DNA from: a virus
Reading direction: 5' to 3' (one strand)
DNA length: 45,772 nt
IMG/VR virus record: IMGVR_UViG_3300032213_003134
Location: 1-45,772 of that record
The position numbers and the translations under genes are program-made. This document shows positions 37,190-45,420 of this stretch, piece after piece (position 1 is the stretch's first letter; every line of letters starts with the position of its first letter). The notes under the pieces were generated by a model, which had not been told where the DNA came from, made no database searches, and worked only from the letters and a program-made list of their open reading frames with translations.

Positions 37190-37857
37190 TTCATCTTAGC
37201 CACGATATCGTAGAACTCTTTTTTCAAGCTCTTGTCTGTTTGAAATACACCGCGCATGATTGCAGTAGTCATATCACTTTCGTGTTCTTTGACACCGCGA
37301 TGAGTCATGCAATGATGTTCGGCCTGAATAAGTACTGCCACGCCTGCGGCTTCGGTTTCTGCTTCAATGGCGTCGGCAATCTGTACAGTCATTTCTTCTT
37401 GGATTTGAGGACGGCTGGCAATCCAATCCGCGATGCGATTGAACTTACTAAGTCCAATGACGTTCTTTCCAGGATAGACTCCGATATAGGCACGCCCCAC
37501 AATATTTTGGAAGTGATGAGCACACGTAGAGCGGATTGAGATAGGTCCTGTGACGTAGAGTTGATCATATTCTGTGACATTTGGAAAGGCAGTAATTTTA
37601 GGGGCTGGGTTAAAACGACCACTGAAAGTTTCTCTGACGAACATCTTGGCTACACGATGTGCAGTGTCCTGAGTATTGTGATCGTTGTCGGTATCAATAA
37701 CCAGACTCTGGAGTACTGCCTCCATCTTCTTGGCTACTTCTTCGGTCAGTTTATCCAACTCGCGAGGGTTTTCAATAAACTCACTGATATTATCATTGCT
37801 AAAAAATCGCTTGCCGCTAGCTTGAATACGCTCGCGGATTTTGTCGGACATTGCCAT
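37186..37857 (-). CDS. folE: GTP cyclohydrolase I
   Basis: 223 residues, the normal length for FolE (222 in E. coli). STCAHHF carries the zinc Cys and His; HHCMTHRGV carries the second Cys. The GLSKFNRIADW and QIQEEMTVQIADAI sections and the end region are family-perfect. It opens the guanine ring of GTP and makes dihydroneopterin triphosphate, the first step of 7-deazaguanine (and folate) synthesis. Own promoter 32 bases upstream. Confidence 0.95.
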   Translation of the reverse strand: MAMSDKIRERIQASGKRFFSNDNISEFIENPRELDKLTEEVAKKMEAVLQSLVIDTDNDHNTQDTAHRVAKMFVRETFSGRFNPAPKITAFPNVTEYDQLYVTGPISIRSTCAHHFQNIVGRAYIGVYPGKNVIGLSKFNRIADWIASRPQIQEEMTVQIADAIEAETEAAGVAVLIQAEHHCMTHRGVKEHESDMTTAIMRGVFQTDKSLKKEFYDIVAKMK

Positions 37858-38085
37858 TTATTTACTCCTTGTAAAATATGTACGTAGTATTGTAAGGTAT
37901 TTTTTGATTCGTGTCAATAGATTTTTCTTTTTCAATCGCAGAGTCCAGCTACCGTCGTGATTATCGATCCATTCCAGGGTATCGCCAACCTCCCAACCAA
38001 CTTCTGCAATCATTTCATCGGTTAAAGGAAGCACCACCTCACCGGTTTTTTCATCGGTATCTAAGGTAACGGTCCAGGATTTCAT
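37858..38085 (-). CDS. AbrB/SpoVT-type DNA-binding protein
   Basis: 75 residues from MKSWTVTLDTDEKTGEVVLP (38085). The sequence LPLTDEMIAEVGWEVGDTLEWIDN is the swapped-hairpin AbrB type (LPxxLxxxLGxxxGDxLxx), and the tail is very basic (RLKKKNLLTRIKKYLTILR), so DNA binding is likely. It abuts folE, and the start overlaps the 29-residue gene by ATGA. The folE promoter lies inside this gene. Potential local regulator; the target is unknown. Confidence 0.78.
   Translation of the reverse strand: MKSWTVTLDTDEKTGEVVLPLTDEMIAEVGWEVGDTLEWIDNHDGSWTLRLKKKNLLTRIKKYLTILRTYFTRSK
37889..37917 (-). promoter_or_regulatory. Sigma70-type promoter of folE
   Basis: Minus strand: TTGACA (37917-37912), 17 bases, TACAAT (37894-37889), 32 bases before folE. 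Confidence 0.85.
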
Positions 38086-38171
38086 TTTAAACTCCATAAC
38101 AAAGTTAGTATGCACGCTAGTCCCGCAGAATAGTATGCAATTTTTAAAACAATTTCTATGGTGTCAATCAT
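38082..38171 (-). CDS. Membrane microprotein between queE and the AbrB-like gene (29 aa)
   Basis: The frame MIDTIEIVLKIAYYSAGLAC, continuing ILTLLWSLK, is one hydrophobic helix. Both ends are ATGA overlaps: the queE TGA with its ATG, and its TGA with the AbrB-like ATG. Such perfect coupling on both sides is hard to obtain by chance. It has only a weak ribosome site of its own. No family known. Confidence 0.6.
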   Translation of the reverse strand: MIDTIEIVLKIAYYSAGLACILTLLWSLK

Positions 38172-39088
38172 TTGCCAATGACATTGCCAAAGACATAGCA
38201 ATGATTGCGGGTTGCTACATTATAACCGCGTCGCATTGCCTCCATGGCGGTGTCTGCAACCTGAATATGTTCTTGAGCATCTTTGGTAGCACCCACCGGC
38301 ATAATCCAAACTTCCGGTGGATAATAACTTTCTGATTTAAACAGTCTGTGGATATTGAATACATGAGTGCCAATTTCCTGCCACGCTTGATCCGATCCAT
38401 TGCAGACAAATTTAATGATGCTGGTGCTAAAAGTACCTACCGCATAGGCTTTGATGATGTCGTAGTTTACCGCATCTTTCTCACCAGCCACACTCCATAG
38501 TTTAGGACTCATGGCCCAATGCCAACGCGCACCACCGGGCTGAGCAGTAAATTCATCGTTGATAAATTCGGTCAAAGTCAAATCTAATTTTTTAGTGGCA
38601 TTGGTTTCCACAGTAACTGTGCGAGGAGCATTTCCTCGACGCATGAATTCGCGCACAATATCCACCATGCTGCTCTGCCACATCATGGGCTCGCCACCGG
38701 TAAAGCAGAGCTGAGTATCTTGATCTGTGATTGGATGCACAAATCGACCTTCGGGATTGCCGGGATTGCGCATCTGATCTGTGATCTGATCGCAGATTTC
38801 TTCTACTGTGGCATCTTTGACCAGACTCTTATATTTGGCGCTCCAACTATAGCTAGAGTCGCAACCATATTCCCACACCGGAAGGTCTTCCATGCGTTTC
38901 ACGGTGCTGATGTCAAAGGTTTTAAAGGGCAAGACATAGGTCTCAGGATTGGTTGGATCCATCTGTCCAAAACCATTGCATTCTAGGTTACATCCAAAGA
39001 AACGCAGCCAAACACTAGGCTTGCCCGCCATCTCTGCTTCGCCTTGAAAACTATAAAAAAGTTCGGAATATCTAATTTTTTTCGTCAT
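38168..39088 (-). CDS. queE: Radical SAM 7-carboxy-7-deazaguanine synthase QueE
   Basis: 306 residues, longer than most QueE (about 220). RYSELFYSFQGEAEMAGKPS is the typical N-terminus. The iron-sulphur Cys are Cys33 and Cys37 (GCNLECN), with the third apparently at Cys76 (EYGCDSSYSW), a 38-residue insertion in the CxxxCxxC motif. FTGGEPMMWQ near 132 is the SAM-binding motif. It turns CPH4 to CDG, leading toward preQ0. It has its own promoter and a coupled microprotein downstream. Confidence 0.88.
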   Translation of the reverse strand: MTKKIRYSELFYSFQGEAEMAGKPSVWLRFFGCNLECNGFGQMDPTNPETYVLPFKTFDISTVKRMEDLPVWEYGCDSSYSWSAKYKSLVKDATVEEICDQITDQMRNPGNPEGRFVHPITDQDTQLCFTGGEPMMWQSSMVDIVREFMRRGNAPRTVTVETNATKKLDLTLTEFINDEFTAQPGGARWHWAMSPKLWSVAGEKDAVNYDIIKAYAVGTFSTSIIKFVCNGSDQAWQEIGTHVFNIHRLFKSESYYPPEVWIMPVGATKDAQEHIQVADTAMEAMRRGYNVATRNHCYVFGNVIGK

Positions 39089-39109
39089 AATTGCCTCAAA
39101 TAAAGCCTA

Positions 39110-39138
39110 AGTATATTAGTTTTCTTCCTTGTTGTCAA
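39110..39138 (-). promoter_or_regulatory. Sigma70-type promoter of queE
   Basis: Minus strand: TTGACA (39138-39133), 17 bases, TATACT (39115-39110), 22 bases before queE; it overlaps the end of gene 55. Confidence 0.82.
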
Positions 39139-39694
39139 TATCTTCTTTAAACTCCAACTGCGCACCGTCTTCTGGCGGTTTTGCTTCTTTGATTGGCAGA
39201 CTAATGACTCTTTCGTAATCATAGCCATCGATTTGATTTTTAAGATAGTCTAGGAATTGATTTTGGAATTCGCCGTTGTCATGCTCTTGTGTGATAAGCT
39301 CATTCAGATCTAATTGATCGATATAACGGTATTTGGTCTGAAGTTGTTTCTTCTCTCGTTGAATACGACGAACGAAAGCATAGAAGGTAATCTGGGTAAA
39401 ATAAGCAAAAGGATTTTTGCTTTTGGCTGGATCGAAATTGCTGACCACACTAAGGCAATTCTCAATAGCATCGCTGATCATTTCATCTTTGAAGCTATAA
39501 TTGATGAAGTTCGATTTATAGCTTAAATGACGAGCAATCTTTAAAAAGCATTCGCCAATGTATTCCGGTACGCGAGGGCGCTCTTCGTCGTTGGCTGCTG
39601 CTGTTTCCACGCTGGCTCTATAAGCAATAAGAGCTGCTAGGAAGTCCTGGTTATTTATATAATGATTGCTTGCGGCTTGTTGATTTGTTGCCAT
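39116..39694 (-). CDS. 55: Late-transcription sigma factor gp55
   Basis: 192 residues (T4 gp55: 185). The conserved core FKDEMISDAIENCLSVVSNF, KSKNPFAYFTQITFYAFVRR and EKKQLQTKYRY matches gp55, a minimal sigma factor that recognises the TATAAATA box. Several such boxes are found here. The acidic end may carry the core-binding tail. Upstream intergenic region (39695-39763) has no clear minus-strand promoter. Confidence 0.93.
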   Translation of the reverse strand: MATNQQAASNHYINNQDFLAALIAYRASVETAAANDEERPRVPEYIGECFLKIARHLSYKSNFINYSFKDEMISDAIENCLSVVSNFDPAKSKNPFAYFTQITFYAFVRRIQREKKQLQTKYRYIDQLDLNELITQEHDNGEFQNQFLDYLKNQIDGYDYERVISLPIKEAKPPEDGAQLEFKEDIDNKEEN

Positions 39695-39763
39695 GATATA
39701 ATTCTCTTTCGATATTGTTATTGACTTCTATTGACACCATCACTATAATCACGGTGTGGTTGT

Positions 39764-40168
39764 TTAATGATATAATTTGGTTATTTGCTCATCCACATTA
39801 TAAACTTCCTCATCAAATTCTTCTTCCTCTTCCTCACCATATTCCATGTCTTCAGGTTCACTTTGACGACTGATATATTCTTCATAACTAATAATTGCTC
39901 TTGGGTCCATGTCAGTGATGGTGACTATGCTTTGCACTGACAACAGATATACTTCTTCGGTAGTTACACTAGGTGCAATCGGTACCCAGGGCTGCATGCC
40001 CACTACTTCCGATAGCTTGCCATCCTCTAAAAACCTAAAACTATAAAATGCCACCGGATTAACGATGTCAATGTACTTCTGTGCATTGAGTACGTTGCTG
40101 GTAATTTCCTGATCGGTGGTAAAGGCTACTAACTCTCCGGTGACTAATTTTGCTGTTTTATAGATCAT
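39764..40168 (-). CDS. LSm-like protein with acidic tail
   Basis: 134 residues. The order TGELVAF, YIDIVNPVAFYSF, GMQPWVPIAPS and VQSIVTITDMDP parallels the 99-residue protein at 18330-18629 (TGEDLIA, IKNP, WVPYA, HVIFMIEPAD), so I treat them as distant paralogues with a small beta-barrel. The C-terminal tail is very acidic (EYGEEEEEEFDEE). Overlaps UvsW by four bases. Role unknown. Confidence 0.6.
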   Translation of the reverse strand: MIYKTAKLVTGELVAFTTDQEITSNVLNAQKYIDIVNPVAFYSFRFLEDGKLSEVVGMQPWVPIAPSVTTEEVYLLSVQSIVTITDMDPRAIISYEEYISRQSEPEDMEYGEEEEEEFDEEVYNVDEQITKLYH

Positions 40169-41646
40169 TCTATGTTCACCTTTATGAGTTTATAATCGAA
40201 ATGTTCTTCGTTATAGATTCGAATTCGTTCTGCTAGATGCAGTAATGTAAAGTTTCTATGACTTTTATAGCTTAAATCGTCACCAATGTCAAATAGATTG
40301 CACTGTCTTTTATCGTCGCTGGTTCTTAAACCACGACCAATGCTCTGAAGGTTTCGGATACGACTCTTGCTGGGACTGGCAAAAATAATATTATGCAGTC
40401 TGCGTATATTTATCCCCGTTGAAAATGTGCCGTAGCTAGCCACAATAATAGCATTGTCTTCTTTTTCTGTGATGGCTCGTATGGCTTCTCGATCCGCTGT
40501 TTCCGTACCGCCGTGTACTAGAAATATTTTACGGCCTTCCGCTGCCTTGGCTTGAATCATCTCATGCAAGGGTATGCCGTGCTTTTCCACAAATTGAAAC
40601 AGCACCAGGGTGTTGCCTTCCTGAGCCAGAGCCAGATTGCGAATAAATCGATTTCGTGGTGGATGTGTAACCAACCAATCCATTTCCTGCTGATAGTTCA
40701 AATCCTTGGCCAGTTTTCTAGTTGCTTCCGGATAGCTAAGAGTCAGACATTGTATTTTTAAATCAGTGAGCGTCTTGCTTTTGATAAGCTGTCGGGTGGT
40801 TGTGACTTTATATACTGCACCAAAAATACCTTCTAACACCAATTTGTGAGTTTTCAATCCATCCAGGGTACCGGTGGTTCCGGTTCTATAAGCACAATTG
40901 GGCATCTTGTTGAGTATGCCCTGCAGGCTATTGGCCTTGAATCCATGAGCCTCGTCACCAAATACTGCATCGAATTTTTCAAAATAATTTTTTGGCAATT
41001 TATAAAGACTCTGCCAGGTACTCAATATCACTGGATAGTCGGCATCTCGGTCCTTGCCGGCATACACTCTATGCACATGATTGCTTACTTTAAAGCCATT
41101 GGCCGAGCTATAGTCTTGAAAATCTGAATATAATTGTTCAACCAAACTTGTGGTGGGAACAATGATTAAAATTTTTCTATTGTTCTGCAGATGATAGCGC
41201 ATCAGGGTATAGAGTATCATGCTCTTACCCGATCCCGTGGGACTTAGCAGCAGACTGCGATGTTCATAGACTGCATGCTTGATGGCATCTAATTGATAGT
41301 CACGAGTTTCCAGGGGTTCTCCGCGAGCATGTAGATTCAATTCTTCCACAAAAACACTGACATCAAAATATGGCTGCGGCAATTGCTGTCTTTGATCTTC
41401 TACGGTATAATTGTTCTGTGCCGCAAATTGACGTACATAGGGTATGAGTCCAACATATAATTCACGACTGAATAGATTGAAAAGACGAACCTTACCATCC
41501 CAGAGTTTGGCTCTGTAGGTGGGCATGAAACGCGCATTGGGCATTTCAAAGGTAAAAAAATCATTGATCTCCTGCAGGATGCCGACGTCGCTGCCCTCGA
41601 CAACGCAGTGAACATGATTTTTAGATTTAAGAACTATGTCAGCCAT
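40165..41646 (-). CDS. uvsW: Helicase UvsW
   Basis: 493 residues (T4 UvsW: 503). Walker A SPTGSGKSM near 134, DEAHGF near 230 and SIGRGLRTSDD near 440 mark an SF2 helicase. The N-terminal part (up to about 90) is the T4-type DNA-binding domain (FFTFEMPNARFMP). UvsW resolves R-loops and stalled forks and turns off origin replication late in infection. Its start touches UvsY. Confidence 0.95.
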   Translation of the reverse strand: MADIVLKSKNHVHCVVEGSDVGILQEINDFFTFEMPNARFMPTYRAKLWDGKVRLFNLFSRELYVGLIPYVRQFAAQNNYTVEDQRQQLPQPYFDVSVFVEELNLHARGEPLETRDYQLDAIKHAVYEHRSLLLSPTGSGKSMILYTLMRYHLQNNRKILIIVPTTSLVEQLYSDFQDYSSANGFKVSNHVHRVYAGKDRDADYPVILSTWQSLYKLPKNYFEKFDAVFGDEAHGFKANSLQGILNKMPNCAYRTGTTGTLDGLKTHKLVLEGIFGAVYKVTTTRQLIKSKTLTDLKIQCLTLSYPEATRKLAKDLNYQQEMDWLVTHPPRNRFIRNLALAQEGNTLVLFQFVEKHGIPLHEMIQAKAAEGRKIFLVHGGTETADREAIRAITEKEDNAIIVASYGTFSTGINIRRLHNIIFASPSKSRIRNLQSIGRGLRTSDDKRQCNLFDIGDDLSYKSHRNFTLLHLAERIRIYNEEHFDYKLIKVNIE

Positions 41647-42083
41647 TACATGCCATTGCTAAATTTATACCATTCGATGCTAGATTTGATGTCCCAGGTA
41701 CGGCTTGAGATGCTTTTGAGAATGCTTTCTAACTGCTGATATACGGTTTTAAAATATTCTACTCGGTCAGTCTGTGCAATTAAATCGTCGTCGGTGGCCA
41801 GGAATTCATCCATTTCATTTTTAATGGGTTTGACGCCCTGCCATTGCTCCCAGCCCAATTCAGTCAATTCTTCGCGACTGAGTTCACCGCGATAGTATCG
41901 ATATTTAGTACGGCGCAGACGAGCTAGATCGCTTTCGGCCTTGCGGAGCTGCAGTCTGCTGTTTGTGAGTAAATTGAGATACTTGCTGTGCAGCATGGGT
42001 ACCTGGGCGCTGGCATGACCTAGATTTGTTTCGTCAATTCTACAATCTTTGGCCCAGGCTTCTTGTATTTCGGTCAATTTCAT
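41646..42083 (-). CDS. uvsY: Recombination mediator UvsY
   Basis: 145 residues (T4: 137), from the second of two adjacent ATG codons, seven bases after GGAG. MKLTEIQEAWAKDCRIDETN, then VPMLHSKYLNLLTNSRLQLR and a long charged helix match UvsY. It loads UvsX on gp32-coated ssDNA. Own promoter upstream; UvsW downstream. The adjacent ATG at 42086 would add one Met. Confidence 0.9.
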   Translation of the reverse strand: MKLTEIQEAWAKDCRIDETNLGHASAQVPMLHSKYLNLLTNSRLQLRKAESDLARLRRTKYRYYRGELSREELTELGWEQWQGVKPIKNEMDEFLATDDDLIAQTDRVEYFKTVYQQLESILKSISSRTWDIKSSIEWYKFSNGM

Positions 42084-42109
42084 CATTATTCTCCATTTCA
42101 GATATCACC

Positions 42110-42138
42110 ATTGTATATTAGATCGAAACGAATGTCAA
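42110..42138 (-). promoter_or_regulatory. Sigma70-type promoter of uvsY
   Basis: Minus strand: TTGACA (42138-42133), a 17-base spacer and TACAAT (42115-42110). It separates late virion genes from uvsY. Confidence 0.82.
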
Positions 42139-42139
42139 G

Positions 42140-42718
42140 TTATATTGTTGCAATTTTGAATCGTGAATATCGAAATGATGCAATGCCAACAAAGTATTCC
42201 ATACCGGAACTCGTAATATCAAAATCCAGCCCCTCTACACTGATGGGAAACGCATCTTTGAATTCCAGGCTTACTGTGGCCTTGTTGTTGCTGTCCAGAA
42301 TCAGCAAAGTGCAGTCGCTGAATACGCCGGCGTAGAGATTTTTTATACCTATGGGCTGGCTCAGAGTATTGCGCTGCTGCAGAACTTTGGCATATTGATC
42401 GGCATTTTCTGGTGTACCCAGACCCACCATCCAATCATAGAGCTCGCGATAGTTGCTCATGTCTTCGTTGATCAAAAATCTGATGGTAAATTCGCCGTAG
42501 CTTAGTTTATCGCCAGGATGCGGAATGTCGGAAAATCTATTGGCTTGTATAGCTGCACCCAAGCCAATGGCCGGAAGATTGGCACTCTGGCAGGTATAGG
42601 TTACGTTGGGTAGCTTGGCTACAAGAAATTTAAAGCTGTTGGGCTTTAGGTAATTGATGGAATTGGCAGTTGTCTTTACATCTACATTGCTGCCTACGGG
42701 TAGTATACTGGTGGCCAT
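42140..42718 (-). CDS. Tail-tube-like virion protein (gp19 superfamily)
   Basis: 192 residues from MATSILPVGSNVDVKTTANS (42718, GAGGATCACC upstream). NSFKFLVAKLPNVTYTCQSA, the LPAIGLGAAIQANR segment, PHPGDKLSYGEFTIRFLIN and ED-M-S-N-Y-R-E-L-YDW fit the T4 gp19/tail-tube fold: strand, long loop, pGd, long strand, then a helix. In T4 gp19 polymerises as the inner tube; gp54 has the same fold. I choose tube-like and do not claim the exact subunit. A late-type box (GATAAATA) and a strong terminator lie upstream. Confidence 0.65.
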   Translation of the reverse strand: MATSILPVGSNVDVKTTANSINYLKPNSFKFLVAKLPNVTYTCQSANLPAIGLGAAIQANRFSDIPHPGDKLSYGEFTIRFLINEDMSNYRELYDWMVGLGTPENADQYAKVLQQRNTLSQPIGIKNLYAGVFSDCTLLILDSNNKATVSLEFKDAFPISVEGLDFDITSSGMEYFVGIASFRYSRFKIATI

Positions 42719-42742
42719 GGTGATCCTCGAATCTATATCCAC

Positions 42743-42750
42743 TATTTATC
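42743..42750 (-). promoter_or_regulatory. Late promoter-like box for the tail-tube-like gene
   Basis: GATAAATA on the minus strand, 25 bases before the start. It differs from the late consensus only at the first base. It directly follows the gp23 terminator, where a new late promoter would be needed. Confidence 0.55.
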
Positions 42751-42753
42751 AGG

Positions 42754-42780
42754 TAAAAAAAGAGGACCCGAAGGTCCTCT
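42754..42780 (-). terminator. Strong terminator after gene 23, UUCG tetraloop
   Basis: Minus strand: AGAGGACC, TTCG, GGTCCTCT and then seven T. The C(UUCG)G loop is the most stable RNA tetraloop. It ends the capsid transcript 39 bases after the gp23 stop. Confidence 0.93.
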
Positions 42781-42818
42781 TTTAAATTGCTCTCTTTTAA
42801 TTGGGAGCCTACTAACTA

Positions 42819-44102
42819 TTACATCAGGTTTGTGACCTTGACGCGACGATAGTATGTGTTGCTGTTTGCTGACAGACTTGTAAATGGGTTGGTTACTAAA
42901 CCATAACGTGTCTTGAAACCAATCTTTGGTTGGAAAGTATTTGGATTCACAGCACGAACCATTTGCAGAGGAACGTATGGGCAATAGAACATACCAGCGT
43001 CATATGGGTTTGTACCTTTGTAACCAACAACATAGAATTGGTTAGCGGTATTCAAGTTCGCTGAATATGGGTCGATATAAACCTTGATCTTACCGTTCAA
43101 TACACCTGCGAAGGTGTTGCCGGTGTCATCAACGTTCAGGCTGGTTGACAATGCTGGAGTATAATCCAGGATGCCTGCCATGCTCAGGGCACTTGCAACG
43201 TCTGCGGAGCAAACAATGAAGTTACCTTTGCCACGACGTGTTTGTTGAGCGATGTTATTAGCGTCACGCTCGATTTGGAACAACAAGCCTTTGAAACGCT
43301 CGACGCTCCAACGGCCGTTTGCGTCGACGTCTAAGTCGAAGGTACCGTAGGTTGTGGTAGCACCGGTATCAGCACCTGGCTTAGCAGCTGCATAGATAGT
43401 ACGGATAACTTCACGGTTGATCTCAAACAAGATCTCTTGGCTGAGGATGTTGCTTAATTCGCCTTCAGCGTCTAAACCATGAACTGCCTTCAAGTCTTGA
43501 GCCAATTCAACGGTGTACTCAGCTTTCAGAGCACGTGTCTTAGCAGTGACTGTGGTCTTCTCGATGGAGAAAGCCATTTCGCCGAAGTTATAGGTGTCGC
43601 CAAGTTGTTCAGCGTCGCCTGTAGCAATACCAACACCAGTGGTGTATGGGCTGTTAACTGGGTTTGTACCAGCATGAGCTGTCAAGCTGGAACCAGCAAA
43701 GTCGGTGTCGGCTTCGTTGAACAGTGCTTCTGTGCTACCTTGGCTACCATAGTTGCTCTTCATAGCGAAGATCAGGCCGGTAGGACCAGTCATTGGCTGA
43801 ACGCCGCAGACATCGTAGGCCATGAGGTTAGGCATGGCACGGCGGACTAAGCTGATCAGGATTGGATCGTAACCAGCGAGGTTGGCATTTGGTGAGCCGT
43901 TAACTTGGCCACTGAAACCACCGCCGATAGCATTAACTGGGGTTGCTTCCCAGAGAGCTTGACGCTCTTCCATCAATGCTTTCTCTTGGTTTTCCAACAA
44001 GGTTGCTGTAACAGCGCGCTTGTATGCGTCTTTGATTTCTGGAAGATCAGGATGACTGATTACATCCTTCCATTTTTGTTGTGCTTGTTCTGATAGATAC
44101 AT
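42819..44102 (-). CDS. 23: Major capsid protein gp23
   Basis: 427 residues (T4 gp23: 521). The start is MYLSEQAQQKWKDVISHPDL; SLVRRAMPNLMAYDVCGVQP and MTGPTGLIFAMKSNYG are gp23 signatures, as is the conserved central part (KTTVTAKTRALKAEYTVELA). T4-type prohead protease removes the N-terminal 65 residues or so after a Glu; here ALWEATPVNAIGGG at about 48-61 would be a likely site. HK97 fold. GAGTTACAA precedes the ATG. gp22 upstream. Confidence 0.97.
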   Translation of the reverse strand: MYLSEQAQQKWKDVISHPDLPEIKDAYKRAVTATLLENQEKALMEERQALWEATPVNAIGGGFSGQVNGSPNANLAGYDPILISLVRRAMPNLMAYDVCGVQPMTGPTGLIFAMKSNYGSQGSTEALFNEADTDFAGSSLTAHAGTNPVNSPYTTGVGIATGDAEQLGDTYNFGEMAFSIEKTTVTAKTRALKAEYTVELAQDLKAVHGLDAEGELSNILSQEILFEINREVIRTIYAAAKPGADTGATTTYGTFDLDVDANGRWSVERFKGLLFQIERDANNIAQQTRRGKGNFIVCSADVASALSMAGILDYTPALSTSLNVDDTGNTFAGVLNGKIKVYIDPYSANLNTANQFYVVGYKGTNPYDAGMFYCPYVPLQMVRAVNPNTFQPKIGFKTRYGLVTNPFTSLSANSNTYYRRVKVTNLM

Positions 44103-44129
44103 TTGTAACTCCTTGGTTTGAATTAATTT

Positions 44130-45392
44130 TTACTTTTTAACCGAACGGCTAATGGTCTGCATATAGCGTTCCATGAGTGGAGATGATTGCTCAGCTGGCT
44201 TATCGCCATTTTGCACATCTTCTTCTAACATGCGTTCTGGGCTGCTAGGAGCGCCTTCTGGGAAATAATTTTCCTTGACAACCTTGACTTTTTCTTCGAA
44301 AAGTTTTTCGTTATCGTACTCCACGCCTTCCAGCAGCTTGGCCAATTTCTCAGCGTCTGTTGCAGTTAGGTTACGACTAGCCTCGGCCACAATACGATCG
44401 CGCTTGATAGCGTCGAGTTCAGATTTAAGTGCAACATTGGTTTGAATTGCTTCATCCAATTTAGATACTGCATCTTCAACCTGCTCGGACATATCTTCCA
44501 ATACGTCGATGCGGTCTTCCGGCACTTCAAAGTAATGTTCTTGGAATAGGTTTTTAAGACCAAGCATAAAGTCTTCCGCCACTTCTGTGCGTAGACCTTG
44601 TTCCACGGCAACCTCATTTTCTTCCATCCATTGTTCTACAACATAATTTAGATATGAATCAACCTTTTCAACAAGACCCTCTTTGATAGTTTCGATTTCA
44701 TTGGCAGCTTGTTCGGCAAGCTCGTCAGTGATTTTTTCGATTTCGTTGTTGACACGAGCAATAACAGCGGCTTCAAAAATAGCGCCAGCCTGTGTCTTAA
44801 ATTCTTCGCTTAAATTGTTATCGCCGGCAAACACACTAGCGATATCCTTGCGGAGATCTTCTAAAGCCATGTCAATTCTACGTGGCTCGTGATCTTCTTC
44901 TAAATCTTCTTCGGTGATAACTAATTCGTCATCTTGATCAGCGTCTTCCTTGAATGGAATTTCGCCTTCGCCGGGATTGGTTGGTGTTTCATAAGTTGAT
45001 GTCTTAGCAGTGTTTTGCGCTGTTGCTACCTTGACCGAAGCTTTGCGGCTATTGCCCTGCATTGCCTGTGGCTCTGAATTGCCTTTCTTCAGACTGGTGT
45101 CTGGAGTCGTGCTGTTCATGTCTTCGGCTTTTTTCTCTTCGTAATCTGCATCCTTGCTGTCGCCTTGTTTTTGCTTGGCTTCAGCCGGACCTTTTTTCAG
45201 CGAACTGTCTTCGCCTTTGGGGCTACCGGTGTAGGGATCGATTTCGGTGTATTGAGCCTTTTGACTGTCGCCCTGCATGTGGGCATTGATGCCCTCGCCG
45301 TCGTTGGATTTACCAGCGGCAGCTTCGCTTAGTGCTCGAGCCTTAGCCTGCTTAGCTTCTAAGAGCTCTTTAATTTTACGTTCTACTGACAT
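44130..45392 (-). CDS. 22: Prohead scaffold protein gp22
   Basis: 420 residues, longer than T4 gp22 (269). An N-terminal helix (MSVERKIKELLEAKQAKARA), a repeat region 39-118 with a 36-residue period, then acidic stretches (DQDDELVITEEDLEEDH) and a long helical part ending MERYMQTISRSVKK. gp22 fills the prohead and is cut to pieces by gp21. The position between gp21 and gp23 is the T4 order. Extra length lies mainly in the N-terminal repeat. A late promoter box lies 29 bases before the start. Confidence 0.93.
   Translation of the reverse strand: MSVERKIKELLEAKQAKARALSEAAAGKSNDGEGINAHMQGDSQKAQYTEIDPYTGSPKGEDSSLKKGPAEAKQKQGDSKDADYEEKKAEDMNSTTPDTSLKKGNSEPQAMQGNSRKASVKVATAQNTAKTSTYETPTNPGEGEIPFKEDADQDDELVITEEDLEEDHEPRRIDMALEDLRKDIASVFAGDNNLSEEFKTQAGAIFEAAVIARVNNEIEKITDELAEQAANEIETIKEGLVEKVDSYLNYVVEQWMEENEVAVEQGLRTEVAEDFMLGLKNLFQEHYFEVPEDRIDVLEDMSEQVEDAVSKLDEAIQTNVALKSELDAIKRDRIVAEASRNLTATDAEKLAKLLEGVEYDNEKLFEEKVKVVKENYFPEGAPSSPERMLEEDVQNGDKPAEQSSPLMERYMQTISRSVKK
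45039..45278 (-). repeat. Tandem repeat, 108-base (36-codon) period, in gp22
   Basis: Core QG(D/N)S(Q/K/R)(K/D)A starts at residues 40, 76 and 112. Two units also share SLKKG some 10 residues before. Third-position differences show it is not recent. Confidence 0.7.
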
Positions 45393-45420
45393 TATGCCTC
45401 CTAAGAATAGGTTTTCGAAT

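Noticed and set aside
39652-39659. TATAAATA on the minus strand near the start of gene 55
   Set aside because: It encodes Tyr-Ile-Asn of the gp55 N-terminus, and no late gene lies directly downstream.
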